DNA of 64,000 bases from an archaeon. GTDB lineage: Archaea > Thermoproteota > Nitrososphaeria > Nitrososphaerales > Gagatemarchaeaceae. Positions 15,986 through 23,341 of this stretch are shown in pieces. Under the pieces are notes generated by a model. That model saw only the letters and a program-made list of their open reading frames with translations. It had not been told where the DNA came from and ran no database searches. A program made the position numbers and the translations under genes. How positions within the stretch are numbered: the first letter of the stretch is position 1; every line of letters begins with the position of its first letter. The stretch spans positions 186,001 through 250,000 of the forward strand of contig JAKAUC010000013.1 of NCBI GenBank assembly GCA_021827865.1, in the 5' to 3' direction.

Positions 15986-16303
15986 TTGCGTCACAAGGGA
16001 AAAGGCAAGGCAGCCGCGGAAGTCGTGGAATTCTCCGTAGAAATCGAGGACTACGAGCGCTTCGTGCGGCTCTCGACTTCCCGCCATCTCGGCAGGGACG
16101 ACGCGCTGAGGGTAGCCCTCACTCAGGGCATCGACAGGTACTGGCCCATGCAGCTCGCCTTCATGGAGAAAGACTACGCTGAGCTGAAGAAGAGCTTCGG
16201 AGAATACAGCAGAGACAACGAGGCTCTGAGGAGGATATACTCGCAGAACAACGAGCTCAGGAGACTGCTGGAGCCGGCGAAGCATCCTGGGAGTGGGAGG
16301 TAA
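15986..16303 (+). CDS. Small ribbon-helix-helix-like protein with C-terminal helix (paralogue 1)
   Basis: This 105-residue protein is not a recognised family member. After a basic N-terminus (MRHKGKGK), residues 12-50 read as a strand (VVEFSVEIE) and two helices, a ribbon-helix-helix-like pattern. Residues 60-98 form a charged coiled coil ending in NNELRRLLEP. The same layout recurs in the next gene, including a DNxAL then LRRL pattern near the C-terminus, so the two look like paralogues. The TTG start is set by the TATA box and operator just upstream. A DNA-binding role is inferred from the fold guess and position. Confidence 0.65.
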   Translation: MRHKGKGKAAAEVVEFSVEIEDYERFVRLSTSRHLGRDDALRVALTQGIDRYWPMQLAFMEKDYAELKKSFGEYSRDNEALRRIYSQNNELRRLLEPAKHPGSGR

Positions 16304-16307
16304 GCGA

Positions 16308-16796
16308 GTGCCCCGCTTTTTCGGCGCCGCCCGGGGGAGGCAGCCTGGCGAGGAGGTCGACGCTCACTCTATCCTCGAGGCGCGCACCTCGGGGGGGTCG
16401 GTCAGGATCACGGCGAGGTTCGAAGGCAGGACATGGCAGCAGGCGGTCGGCTTCGCCCGACGGATGGGGTACTCCGACATGAAGGAGCTGCTCCCGATGC
16501 TCTTCTCGTATGGAGTCTCGGACGAAGAAGGCGCAGACATCGAGGGGCGCCGCCCGGAACTGTACGCCCTGGGTCGCAAATACGCGGCGATGAAGTTTGA
16601 GGCGTACCGGTTGTTCAATGACAACCGGGCGCTGTCGATGGCCCTGTCTACTTTGCTCCCGGAGAACAGGAGGCTCAGGAGGCTCGCTGCCGAGAGAGGG
16701 CTCCTCCCCCAGACACGCGAAGAGTGGGACGAATGGGCGCAGGAAGACGTCGACAGGTTCTACCAGAAGTACGTCTACAGCCTCAAGGGAGGCTAG
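16308..16796 (+). CDS. Ribbon-helix-helix-like protein (paralogue 2)
   Basis: This 162-residue protein has unknown function. Residues 30-65 (SVRITARFEGRTWQQAVGFA) look like a strand followed by helices, as in the preceding protein. Residues 95-130 contain DNRALSMALSTLLPENRRLR, parallel to the DNEALRRIYSQNNELRRL stretch of the first. An acidic, aromatic C-terminal tail (EEWDEWAQEDVDRFYQKYV) is extra. GTG at 16308 is chosen because GGAGGT lies six bases before it; GTG at 16293 is also in frame. The five-base gap to the previous gene indicates one operon. Confidence 0.65.
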   Translation: MPRFFGAARGRQPGEEVDAHSILEARTSGGSVRITARFEGRTWQQAVGFARRMGYSDMKELLPMLFSYGVSDEEGADIEGRRPELYALGRKYAAMKFEAYRLFNDNRALSMALSTLLPENRRLRRLAAERGLLPQTREEWDEWAQEDVDRFYQKYVYSLKGG

Positions 16797-16843
16797 GCGT
16801 CCCCAGGCGCGATTGACGGTCCCGCCCAGACAGCGGCCGACCG

Positions 16844-16858
16844 GTACAGAATTTGTAC
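16844..16858. promoter_or_regulatory. Palindrome GTACA-N5-TGTAC upstream of the 48-residue membrane peptide
   Basis: GTACA GAATT TGTAC is a perfect inverted repeat just upstream of a TATA-like TTTAGTAT (16871-16878). It could be an operator for the small gene at 16918. No second copy was noticed. Confidence 0.4.
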
Positions 16859-16917
16859 GCATCGAACTGCTTTAGTATCACATTGCCCAAGAACGGCCAT
16901 GGAGCTGACCTAGCGCG

Positions 16918-17064
16918 ATGGCTATCATTACTACTGACAAGGTCGTCCTGATTGTCGTTGTCACCGCAATCGTGATCGTCCTAGCCTACGTCTTCCGCTT
17001 CGGGAGATTCTCCCGGCCGAAGCAGGCGGGATCCGTCTCCGACAGGGGCCAGCCGAGCCCCTAG
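16918..17064 (+). CDS. 48-residue single-span membrane peptide
   Basis: ATG to TAG encodes 48 residues. Residues 9-25 are almost purely V, I, L, T and A (VVLIVVVTAIVIVLAYVF), giving one membrane helix. A basic tail follows (RFGRFSRPK) and then a polar C-terminus. This charge pattern suggests an N-out, C-in small membrane protein. A TATA-like TTTAGTAT and a palindrome lie upstream. The strongly hydrophobic run in an otherwise GC-rich region argues that it is real, but there is no homology I can recognise. Confidence 0.5.
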   Translation: MAIITTDKVVLIVVVTAIVIVLAYVFRFGRFSRPKQAGSVSDRGQPSP

Positions 17065-17073
17065 AACCCATCC

Positions 17074-17101
17074 AGGGCTGCACAATGAGGGCTGCACAAT
17101 G
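17074..17101 (+). repeat. Tandem 14-bp direct repeat
   Basis: AGGGCTGCACAATG occurs twice in immediate succession in the gap before the ABC transporter genes. It is probably a recent slippage duplication. Confidence 0.7.
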
Positions 17102-17150
17102 CGGAGCAACGTGAAATGGCTTCGATGAGAGAAGGAGGAGGGTCGACCAA

Positions 17151-18083
17151 GTGAGCAAGACAAGCATGATCGATACAGAGAACCTGACGAAGAAGTTCGG
17201 CGACAGCATCGCCGTTGACTCCGTAACGCTGCATGTGGGCAGGGGAGAGGTGTTTGGATTCCTGGGACCCAACGGCGCGGGCAAGACGACCACCGTCAGG
17301 ATGCTGGCGTGCCTGGTCTCCAAGAGCTCCGGCAGCGCTACGATAGGGGACTACGAGATCGCCGACAGGGCGGACCAGCCAAAGATAAGGAAGATGATCG
17401 GGCTGCTCACGGAGAACGTCGGGCTCTACGAGGAGCTGAGCGCCTACGACAACCTGGACTTCTACGGGCGGTACTACAAACTCGGAGAGCAGGAGAGGAA
17501 GGAGAGGATTCAGTACCTCCTCAAGCTGCTCGAGCTCTGGGACAGGAAAGACTCCGCAGCGGGGACGTTCTCGAAGGGGATGAAACAGAAGCTAGCGATC
17601 GCGAGGGCTCTGGTGCACGACCCGGAGGTCCTCTTTCTGGACGAACCAACGGCAAACCTGGACCCAGAGGCTTCGAAGACAGTTAGAGACTTCATCCTTG
17701 AGCTCAAGAAGGAGAAGAGGACGATCTTCCTAAACACGCACCTGCTGGACGAAGCGGAAAGGGTCTGCGACCGCGTGGCGATACTCAAGACGAGGCTGAT
17801 CACTACGGGCAGCCCGCAGGACCTGAGGCGGTCGCTTACAGCCAGGAAGGTGAAGATTCAGCTTCAACGCCTGGATGGAGCCGTGATTTCCTCTGTGAAG
17901 GAGATGGGATATCAGGTAGGGGAGGCGACGGCGAACAGCATCGTCGTCACCCTGAAGGACCCTGAGGTGGACAACCCTGCGATCTTGCGGGCGGTGCAGA
18001 AGGCCGGAGGGAACGTGGTCTTCGTCTCCGAGGTGGGCTCGAGCCTGGAGGACGTGTACCTGAAGCTCGTGAGGGAGGACTAG
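17151..18083 (+). CDS. ABC-2 type transporter ATP-binding protein
   Basis: This 310-residue ATPase is of the DrrA/CcmA class. Walker A is GPNGAGKTT (about residue 40), the signature is FSKGMKQKLAIARAL, and Walker B is VLFLDEPTANLD with the catalytic Glu. The C-terminal 80 residues form the regulatory extension common in DrrA-like ATPases. The GTG start follows the purine-rich GAGAAGGAGGAGGG. It is paired with the permease six bases downstream. The exported substrate is unknown. Confidence 0.92.
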   Translation: MSKTSMIDTENLTKKFGDSIAVDSVTLHVGRGEVFGFLGPNGAGKTTTVRMLACLVSKSSGSATIGDYEIADRADQPKIRKMIGLLTENVGLYEELSAYDNLDFYGRYYKLGEQERKERIQYLLKLLELWDRKDSAAGTFSKGMKQKLAIARALVHDPEVLFLDEPTANLDPEASKTVRDFILELKKEKRTIFLNTHLLDEAERVCDRVAILKTRLITTGSPQDLRRSLTARKVKIQLQRLDGAVISSVKEMGYQVGEATANSIVVTLKDPEVDNPAILRAVQKAGGNVVFVSEVGSSLEDVYLKLVRED

Positions 18084-18089
18084 GATAGC

Positions 18090-18827
18090 GTGGACCCACA
18101 GAACGTCTGGAACGTCGCCCTAAAGGACCTCAAGATATACGCGAAGAAGACCTCCGTCATTTACGCTACGGTCGCCATGCCGCTCATCGTAGGAGTTGGA
18201 TTTCCGCTCATCGTCAACTACTCCCTCCACCGCTCCGCCAAGGCGCTCACCGCAGCCGCTGCCCCCGGATTGATGGATTCGTTCTCAATCTGGTTCATCG
18301 TCGCGGCGGCCGTGATTCCAACAGCCATCGCCTCGTACAGCCTTGTGGGGGAGAAGATTCAGAAGAGCCTGGAACCAATGCTCGCCACGCCGATGTCGGA
18401 CGGCGACATCCTGCTGGGCAAGACCCTGTCCGCACTCATAATCCCCATGGGGGCTCTCTACGCCGGCGCCGCGGCGTTCATGGGGCTGATGGATCACTTC
18501 ACCTACAGTCTGCTGGGATACTACTACTACCCGAACTGGGATATCGGAGCCATCCTCATCGCCGTCCCCTTTGCAGCATTGCTCAGCGTGGAAGTGAATG
18601 TGATCATCTCCTCTAGGATGACCGACGTGCGCAGCGCGCAGCAGTCTGGAGCGTTGCTCATGCTCCCGTTCATCGGGGTGTTTCTTGCCTCCGAGCTCGG
18701 CTTCTTCGTGCTGAATGACACCAACCTTCTCATAATCGCCGGCGCCCTCGCCGCCTTCAGCGCCGCCATGTTCGCTGTGGCGAAGGCGACGTTCCAAAGA
18801 GAAGAGATACTGACGCGGTGGAGGTAG
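18090..18827 (+). CDS. ABC-2 type transporter permease
   Basis: This 245-residue membrane protein has six hydrophobic segments. The first (VIYATVAMPLIVGVGFPLIV) follows a short amphipathic start. The stretch EKIQKSLEPMLATPMSDGDILLGK is the typical ABC-2 motif after TM2. It is the membrane partner of the ATPase directly upstream (GTG start, gap of six bases). Inverted-repeat sequence after the stop (GTCAGA...TCTGAC near 18845-18862) could end the transcript. Confidence 0.88.
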   Translation: MDPQNVWNVALKDLKIYAKKTSVIYATVAMPLIVGVGFPLIVNYSLHRSAKALTAAAAPGLMDSFSIWFIVAAAVIPTAIASYSLVGEKIQKSLEPMLATPMSDGDILLGKTLSALIIPMGALYAGAAAFMGLMDHFTYSLLGYYYYPNWDIGAILIAVPFAALLSVEVNVIISSRMTDVRSAQQSGALLMLPFIGVFLASELGFFVLNDTNLLIIAGALAAFSAAMFAVAKATFQREEILTRWR

Positions 18828-18914
18828 GTGGTCCGGGCCGCGTCAGACAGGCTCTGACCACGGGGGTCGACGGCTGCGACTTTAGACCACCCTGTTGCAC
18901 CCATTGCGAGATTA

Positions 18915-18989
18915 TGCCCCGGGCGAGATTTGAACTCGCGTCGCTACCTCGAGAGGGTAACATGCTTGACCGGGCTACACCACCGGGGC
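18915..18989 (-). tRNA. tRNA-Glu (CTC)
   Basis: The cloverleaf is complete. Acceptor GCCCCGG pairs with CCGGGGC, anticodon stem TTACC pairs with GGTAG, and the loop CTCTCGA gives anticodon CTC. The T arm is GCGAG-TTCAAAT-CTCGC and the discriminator base is A. There is no intron and no encoded CCA. A TATA-like CTATATCC lies about 28 nt upstream (19012-19020). Confidence 0.93.
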
Positions 18990-19070
18990 CCGGCGTGCCT
19001 TCCGAAGGTGCGGATATAGCGGTTGCTGGTGCAAACCGGGGGTTTCCATCAGGGAGAGCGACTGGGGCCC

Positions 19071-19298
19071 TCAGATGTTGGGCTTTAGGATCTCTTCGGA
19101 CGCCAGCTTGATGTCCGCCGGCTTCACGGTCTTCCTCCCCGCGTGGGCCGCTAGGGTCACAGCCCGCTTGGATATCTGGACGCCCAGCGCCTCAAGCTCA
19201 GACCTGAGCTCGATGGCAGCGTCGTCCCCTACTCTCTCGGCCCCCGCCTTCTTTATCACCCTATACACGGCTGCGAGACCGAACTCCGAACTGGACAT
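19071..19298 (-). CDS. Archaeal histone
   Basis: This 75-residue, single histone-fold protein contains GLAAVYRVIKKAGAERVGDDA, ELRSELEALGVQISKRAVTLAAHAGRKTVKPADIKLA (split by the helix-strand-helix pattern) and a short tail. The RKTVKPADI loop before the last helix is diagnostic. ATG at 19298 is chosen because a TATA-like TTTTTAACA (19322-19330) sits 29 nt upstream and the upstream in-frame residues are not histone-like. It packages chromosomal DNA as dimers or larger assemblies. Confidence 0.93.
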   Translation of the reverse strand: MSSSEFGLAAVYRVIKKAGAERVGDDAAIELRSELEALGVQISKRAVTLAAHAGRKTVKPADIKLASEEILKPNI

Positions 19299-19321
19299 GC
19301 GCCTTTGAGATGTATGGGGTG

Positions 19322-19330
19322 TGTTAAAAA
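19322..19330 (-). promoter_or_regulatory. TATA box of the histone gene
   Basis: The A-rich run (minus strand TTTTTAACA) is centred 29 nt upstream of the histone ATG, consistent with a leaderless transcript. Confidence 0.55.
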
Positions 19331-19499
19331 ACTTTTGGCACGTTTTGCCCCTTCTGCTGTCCGTTTTAGGCTCAGAAGCGTTCAACTTCACCCCTATTCG
19401 GGAAATAGGTAAGAAAATCACGGTCTGTCGTTCCTGCGTCAGTGTTTAGGACATTGGGAGATGAAGTGCCCTGAAATACCTCTCTGCCCAAGGCAGCGC

Positions 19500-20237
19500 G
19501 TGCGTTTCGTCGATTCGCACCTCCACCTGGACGCCTCGGACTCACCCCTGGCCGTAGCCAGCGCCAGGGCGGCCGGGGTCGTCCTCCTCGCCTGCGGCGT
19601 CGACCGCGAGACGTCAGAGAGGGTCATCTCCTTCGCCACCGGCGCCCCGGGGACGGTGGAGGCGTTCGTAGGGGTCCACCCCTCCGAGGCTGAGAAGGAG
19701 CGGGATCTGTCCTGGTTCCCGCAGTCGCTGGAGCGAGCAAGGGGGGCAGGTGAGGTGGGTCTGGACCCGACCTACTCCTCCACCGGGGAGGGGAGCGCCC
19801 AGCTTGTGGCGTTTACGGCGCAGCTCGGGGCCGCTGAGAGGCAGGGGGCGCCGGTGCAAGTCCACTCCAGGGGGGCCGAATCCCAGGTCCTGGACGTGCT
19901 TGGGTCGTTCAGGACGGGCCCCCTGCTCATGCACTGGCTCGAGCGTGAGGACGTCCTCCCGGCTGTCCTTCAGAGAGGGTATTACGTCTCGTTCAGTCCG
20001 GCACTCCTCTACTCGAAGAAGCTGCAGCGCCTGGCCCGGCGGTGCGACCCGGCTCTGACCCTGGTCGAGTCGGACTCCCCAGTGTCCTACGGCCCCCTTG
20101 GAGGGGTCCACGGCCCCGCGCTGGTCCCTTCGGTCGCGTTCAGGCTGGCCGAGCTCTGGGGGCTGCCACCCCGGGAGGTCCTGGCCCAGACCGCCCGGAA
20201 CGCGCTCCGCTTCCTGGGGGGAGACTCGAAAGGTTAA
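19500..20237 (+). CDS. TatD family metal-dependent hydrolase
   Basis: This 245-residue TIM-barrel hydrolase has the TatD metal ligands: VDSHLHLD at the N-terminus, GEVGLDPT (Glu ligand), PVQVHSRGAE and LLMHW (His ligands), and LVESDSP (Asp ligand). TatD proteins are deoxyribonucleases or exonucleases with a two-metal centre. GTG at 19500 is preferred because a TATA-like TGAAATAC is centred 25 nt upstream; an ATG at 19461 is in frame. It precedes the ribosomal protein gene eS17. Confidence 0.88.
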   Translation: MRFVDSHLHLDASDSPLAVASARAAGVVLLACGVDRETSERVISFATGAPGTVEAFVGVHPSEAEKERDLSWFPQSLERARGAGEVGLDPTYSSTGEGSAQLVAFTAQLGAAERQGAPVQVHSRGAESQVLDVLGSFRTGPLLMHWLEREDVLPAVLQRGYYVSFSPALLYSKKLQRLARRCDPALTLVESDSPVSYGPLGGVHGPALVPSVAFRLAELWGLPPREVLAQTARNALRFLGGDSKG

Positions 20238-20266
20238 TGACGCCACTCGGGCGGGCTTGACAGAAG

Positions 20267-20497
20267 TTGGACAGGACACGGAGGCTCTCGGAGGAGGTCA
20301 TGCAGAGGCACCCCGAGGTCTTCGGCTCAGACTTCGAAGAGAACAAGAAGACGCTCATAGAGCTGGCCCTGATACCGTCCAAGCAGCTCAGGAACCGCAT
20401 CGCGGGCTACATCACGAAGAAGATGGAGGCGGAATCAGAAGATTCCGAAGCCTCGGACGATTCCGAAGGACCAGCCGTCGTAGAAGCGAAGGAGTAG
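20267..20497 (+). CDS. rps17e: Ribosomal protein eS17
   Basis: This 76-residue protein carries the conserved eS17 core (FEENKKTLIELALIPSKQLR, then NRIAGYITKKM). An acidic C-terminal tail (EDSEASDDSEG) follows. It is a small-subunit ribosomal protein found only in archaea and eukaryotes. TTG at 20267 is forced by an in-frame stop nine bases upstream. The N-terminus is slightly shorter than usual. It begins a run of co-directed genes (SerK-like, MoaD-like, Cgi121-like). Confidence 0.88.
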   Translation: MDRTRRLSEEVMQRHPEVFGSDFEENKKTLIELALIPSKQLRNRIAGYITKKMEAESEDSEASDDSEGPAVVEAKE

Positions 20498-20501
20498 AGC
20501 C

Positions 20502-21320
20502 TTGGCGGCGGCGACGGCGGGGTTCACCCTGGGAATCCGGCCGGTGAGCTCCCTTCGCCCCCATGAGATGACCATCCAGCGCCACGTCAAGGAGCTTGTG
20601 CAGGAGATCCTCCGCGACGGCGTGCAGAAGGACCCGATAATCATAGACAGGGAGACGGCCACGGTCCTTGACGGCATGCACAGGCTAGCCGCCTTCCAGG
20701 AGCTCGGGGTGGAGAACGCAGTCTGCTGTGCGGTGGACTACAGCTCCCGGGCCATCGCCCTGGGGAGGTGGGCCCGGGCCTACACGCCGAGCCAGGCGGG
20801 GAGCATCCACGACGTCCTCGGAAGCGTGGAGAGCGCGAGGAGGACCACCCTGGCGGAGGCCTTCTCCGCGCTGGAGAGGAGGGAGGCCGCCGTCGCGGTG
20901 CTGACTAGCGATGTGGCGTACATCGTAGGCAGGCCGCCTCAGGAGGAGGTCGGAGCAGTCATGCTCGCGTTCGACAGGATCGCAGAGCAGCTGGGATGGG
21001 AGAGGCGGTTCGTCCCCGAAGACGACATCGACATAGAGCTTCAGGAGAGGAGGAGGGTCGTACTGCTCCCGCGGAAGCTCATGAAGGACGACGTGGTAGC
21101 GGCCGCGCGGTCCGGGAAGCTCTTCCCCTGCAAGACGTCGATGCACGCGATTGACCCGAGGCCTGTCTCCGTCCAGTTCCCGGTCAGCGAGCTCGGCAGG
21201 GCGACCAGTGAGGGGCTCAGGGTCAGACTGAAAGGGGGGGAGGGGCGCCTGTCGCCGCCTGGCTCCATGTACGAAGGAAGAAGGTATAAGGAAAGGCTGC
21301 TCTTCCTGGACCAGAGATGA
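20502..21320 (+). CDS. ParB/SbnI-fold protein, SerK-like (free serine kinase family)
   Basis: This 272-residue protein starts with a ParB N-terminal-like domain (VSSLRPHEMTIQRHVKELVQ) and the active-site loop VLDGMHRLAAFQELG near residue 55, as in SbnI and the archaeal ADP-dependent serine kinase SerK. SerK makes O-phosphoserine from serine. The C-terminal 170 residues match the SerK-type extension rather than ParB. TTG start is four bases after the eS17 stop, and the stop overlaps the next start as ATGA. A DNA-binding ParB role is less likely given length and context. Confidence 0.72.
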   Translation: MAAATAGFTLGIRPVSSLRPHEMTIQRHVKELVQEILRDGVQKDPIIIDRETATVLDGMHRLAAFQELGVENAVCCAVDYSSRAIALGRWARAYTPSQAGSIHDVLGSVESARRTTLAEAFSALERREAAVAVLTSDVAYIVGRPPQEEVGAVMLAFDRIAEQLGWERRFVPEDDIDIELQERRRVVLLPRKLMKDDVVAAARSGKLFPCKTSMHAIDPRPVSVQFPVSELGRATSEGLRVRLKGGEGRLSPPGSMYEGRRYKERLLFLDQR

Positions 21321-21574
21321 TCCAAGTCAGGTGTCTGGGCCACATAGGCACCGCCGTGGGGGCGACGGAGATCACCATCCAAGACGCCTGGCTCGAAGCG
21401 TCCGAGCTCGTCGACCGGGTGAGGGCGATGACGGGGCTCCCGGACCCTGGGTTCAGCAAGTACAACACCCTGGTCATGGTCGAAGACGGCGAAGCCTTCG
21501 TCCCGGCTGGGAGGTCTGTCCGCATATCTGACGGCGCGAGGGTGGCTCTCCTGCCGTTCTCTCATGGTGGATGA
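21317..21574 (+). CDS. MoaD/ThiS/SAMP-like ubiquitin-fold protein
   Basis: This 85-residue beta-grasp protein ends in FSHGG. The C-terminal di-glycine is what E1-like enzymes adenylylate. The middle has GFSKYNTLVMVEDGEAF and the closing GARVALLPF is typical of MoaD. It could carry sulfur for molybdopterin synthesis (the MoeB-like enzyme is at 4831) or act as a protein modifier. It is coupled to the SerK-like gene by an ATGA overlap and overlaps the next gene by 11 bases. Confidence 0.82.
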   Translation: MIQVRCLGHIGTAVGATEITIQDAWLEASELVDRVRAMTGLPDPGFSKYNTLVMVEDGEAFVPAGRSVRISDGARVALLPFSHGG

Positions 21575-22001
21575 GATGGCGAACGCGGTGGCTAGGGCCT
21601 ACCTCTGCGAAGGGATGGACCCGGACGAAACGAAGCGTGGCCTGGCCCTGGTCAACCCCGGAGCCGTGGTACAGACGGTGAGGGCGGGGTCCGTGAAGAA
21701 CGAGTTCCTGGTGGAGATGGTCGCCGCCCAGACCCTTCAGGCGGAGGCGTCAGGGAGCCTCCTGGCCAAGAAGCCTGAGATCGACCTCCTGCTGAGGCTC
21801 GCCGGGACCACCCAGATTTCAAGGGCCATCGGTCAGGAGGGGGCGAAGAAAGGGGAGCCTTTCCTTGCGATCGTGGCCGGGCGCGCTCCCCCTAGCCGGC
21901 CGCCGGGCTTCAAGGGGGTCGAGCTCCCCAGGAAGGCCCTCTCGCGGACCGAGCTCGCCAGGGTGGAGGCCGCGGCGCTCCTCGGCGCAGAGAAGCCCTA
22001 G
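21564..22001 (+). CDS. Cgi121-like KEOPS complex subunit
   Basis: This 145-residue protein contains DLLLRLAGTTQISRAI, the hallmark of Cgi121/TPRKB, and a preceding VVAAQTLQAEASGSLLAKKP region with the expected helix. Cgi121 is the KEOPS subunit that binds the tRNA 3' end during threonylcarbamoyl-adenosine (t6A) formation. The Sua5 enzyme for the same pathway is encoded 0.5 kb away at 22518. The ATG at 21564 overlaps the MoaD-like gene; an ATG at 21576 is an alternative. Confidence 0.85.
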   Translation: MVDEMANAVARAYLCEGMDPDETKRGLALVNPGAVVQTVRAGSVKNEFLVEMVAAQTLQAEASGSLLAKKPEIDLLLRLAGTTQISRAIGQEGAKKGEPFLAIVAGRAPPSRPPGFKGVELPRKALSRTELARVEAAALLGAEKP

Positions 22002-22504
22002 ACAGCCCGCTTGAGCTTCTGGATGCTGACTATATCGTTCGGGGAGATGACGGATATCCCGGCGTACTCGCCGAAGATCTCCAGGAGGACTACCTTGTCC
22101 GGGGAGTCCAGGTCCACATCCCGGTCAACGGCGTCGGCCAGCGCGTCTATCAGCTGCTTGTCCGAGTAGGGGGATTCTCTCGCTTCTATCGTGATCCTGA
22201 ACGTCTCGCCGGGGCCGATGGCCTCGGAGAGCTCCTTCACCGCCTTCGCTATGTCCTCCAGCTTGGTGTCAACCACGCGGTTGACCGGGATTATCCTCAG
22301 GATGTACCTGACCCTGAAGGGCTCGGAACGGACGTAGTCAGTGATGAAAGAAAGCAGGGCCTTGGGGTCTTCGACGTCCACCTCTACGACGCCGTCGTAG
22401 GCCGACCTGTCTATGACCAGCTTCCTGATCCCAGACAGGAGGGCGATTTCCTTGAACTCGGCCGAGGCCCTCGCCTCTAGACCCTTGGCTGATGTGACTA
22501 TCAG
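21998..22504 (-). CDS. THUMP-domain protein (Tan1-like), probable non-canonical start
   Basis: The conserved THUMP-protein N-terminus (LIVTSAKGLEARASAEFKE, then GIRKLVIDRSAYDGVVEV) lies upstream of the first GTG at 22381. The frame is open back to 22552 with no ATG, GTG or TTG there. CTG at 22504, five bases after GAAGGA and just past the Sua5 stop, is the best guess for the start, giving 168 residues. The C-terminal half (RYILRIIPVNRVV, LLEIFGEYAGISVISPNDI) is typical THUMP. Such proteins bind tRNA; yeast Tan1 is needed for ac4C12. It is convergent with and overlaps the Cgi121-like gene by four bases. Confidence 0.75.
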   Translation of the reverse strand: MIVTSAKGLEARASAEFKEIALLSGIRKLVIDRSAYDGVVEVDVEDPKALLSFITDYVRSEPFRVRYILRIIPVNRVVDTKLEDIAKAVKELSEAIGPGETFRITIEARESPYSDKQLIDALADAVDRDVDLDSPDKVVLLEIFGEYAGISVISPNDIVSIQKLKRAV

Positions 22505-22517
22505 GTTCGTCCTTCGC

Positions 22518-23108
22518 TCAGCTCGTTTCGACCCCGATTTGACCGGTTCTTAAGAGTGTGACCACCCCCCCCACCACGCTCACCACGGTCGACCCGGCCC
22601 CTGCCGAGGGCCCGCCGTCGAGGATCAGGTCCACCGTGTCACCGAGCTGCTTCAGCGCGTCCGCGGCGCTCCTGGCCGAGGGGGCCCCCGAGACGTTGGC
22701 GCTGGTCCCCGCGAGCCACCCCCCGCAGGAGGAGATGAGTTCGAGGCACAGCGAGTGGTCCGGCACCCTGACGCCGAGGTTGGGGCCCTGGCTGAGCATT
22801 TGGGGGACCCGCATCCTGAGCGGAGCGACGATGGTGAGGGCCCCCGGCCAGTGGCGCCTCGCCAGCTCCTCCCCCTTCTCCCCGAGATCGACCAGGTCCG
22901 CGGCTTTCTGGTGGGTGCTGCACAGGACCGGGACCGCCTTGGCCCCCCTCCCCTTCGCCGCGAAGAGCCTCCGCACCGCCTCCTCGTTGAACGGGTCGCA
23001 GCCGAGCCCGTAGACCGTGTCAGTAGGGTAGACCACGAGGCCGCCCCTGAGCACCGCCTCGGCCGCCCTCGACAAGGACCTCCCGTCCAACTTCAGGACC
23101 TGGCCCAT
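22518..23108 (-). CDS. L-threonylcarbamoyladenylate synthase (Sua5/YrdC)
   Basis: This 196-residue protein is a YrdC-domain enzyme making threonylcarbamoyl-AMP from threonine, bicarbonate and ATP for t6A synthesis. Motifs are VVYPTDTVYGLGCDP, RGAKAVPVL (cognate of KxR...P), WPGALTIV and GTSANVSG. It is short (YrdC domain only, no Sua5 C-terminal domain). ATG at 23108 is preferred because an ATTAAAT element is centred 26 nt upstream; ATG at 23132 is in frame and would overlap that element. The THUMP gene follows with its start beside this stop, so the two are likely one transcript. Confidence 0.9.
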   Translation of the reverse strand: MGQVLKLDGRSLSRAAEAVLRGGLVVYPTDTVYGLGCDPFNEEAVRRLFAAKGRGAKAVPVLCSTHQKAADLVDLGEKGEELARRHWPGALTIVAPLRMRVPQMLSQGPNLGVRVPDHSLCLELISSCGGWLAGTSANVSGAPSARSAADALKQLGDTVDLILDGGPSAGAGSTVVSVVGGVVTLLRTGQIGVETS

Positions 23109-23130
23109 GGCCTCCCCTGCGCACCGCGAC

Positions 23131-23138
23131 ATTTAATA
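23131..23138 (-). promoter_or_regulatory. TATA-like element between Sua5 and the acidic peptide gene
   Basis: ATTTAATA reads as TATTAAAT on the minus strand, 26 nt before the Sua5 ATG at 23108. On the plus strand it lies about 32 nt before the ATG at 23166, so it may serve both directions. An AACTAAAATC at 23143-23152 is a second candidate. Confidence 0.45.
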
Positions 23139-23165
23139 GTGGAACTAAAATCGCGGGGGCGACAT

Positions 23166-23258
23166 ATGTCCGAAGAGGACCAGGAACTCGACGAGGACCT
23201 AGACGAAGACTTGGATGAAGACGGCTGGGAAGAAGACTCGGACGAGGAAGGGTTCTAG
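23166..23258 (+). CDS. 30-residue highly acidic peptide
   Basis: ATG to TAG encodes 30 residues, of which 19 are D or E; the core repeats LDEDLDEDLDEDGWEED. There are no basic residues at all. The codons alternate GAC, GAA, GAT and GAG, so this is not a simple triplet repeat, which argues for selection on the peptide. A TATA-like element lies upstream and the triosephosphate isomerase gene downstream. Function is unknown. Possible roles are a histone or DNA mimic, or a cation-binding peptide. Confidence 0.55.
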   Translation: MSEEDQELDEDLDEDLDEDGWEEDSDEEGF

Positions 23259-23341
23259 CAGAGCCTTCCTGCACCGAAACCACCACCTTCCACCGCGCCA
23301 TCCTTTTAGACACCCAGCGCAGGCTGTGGCGAGAAGACCGT

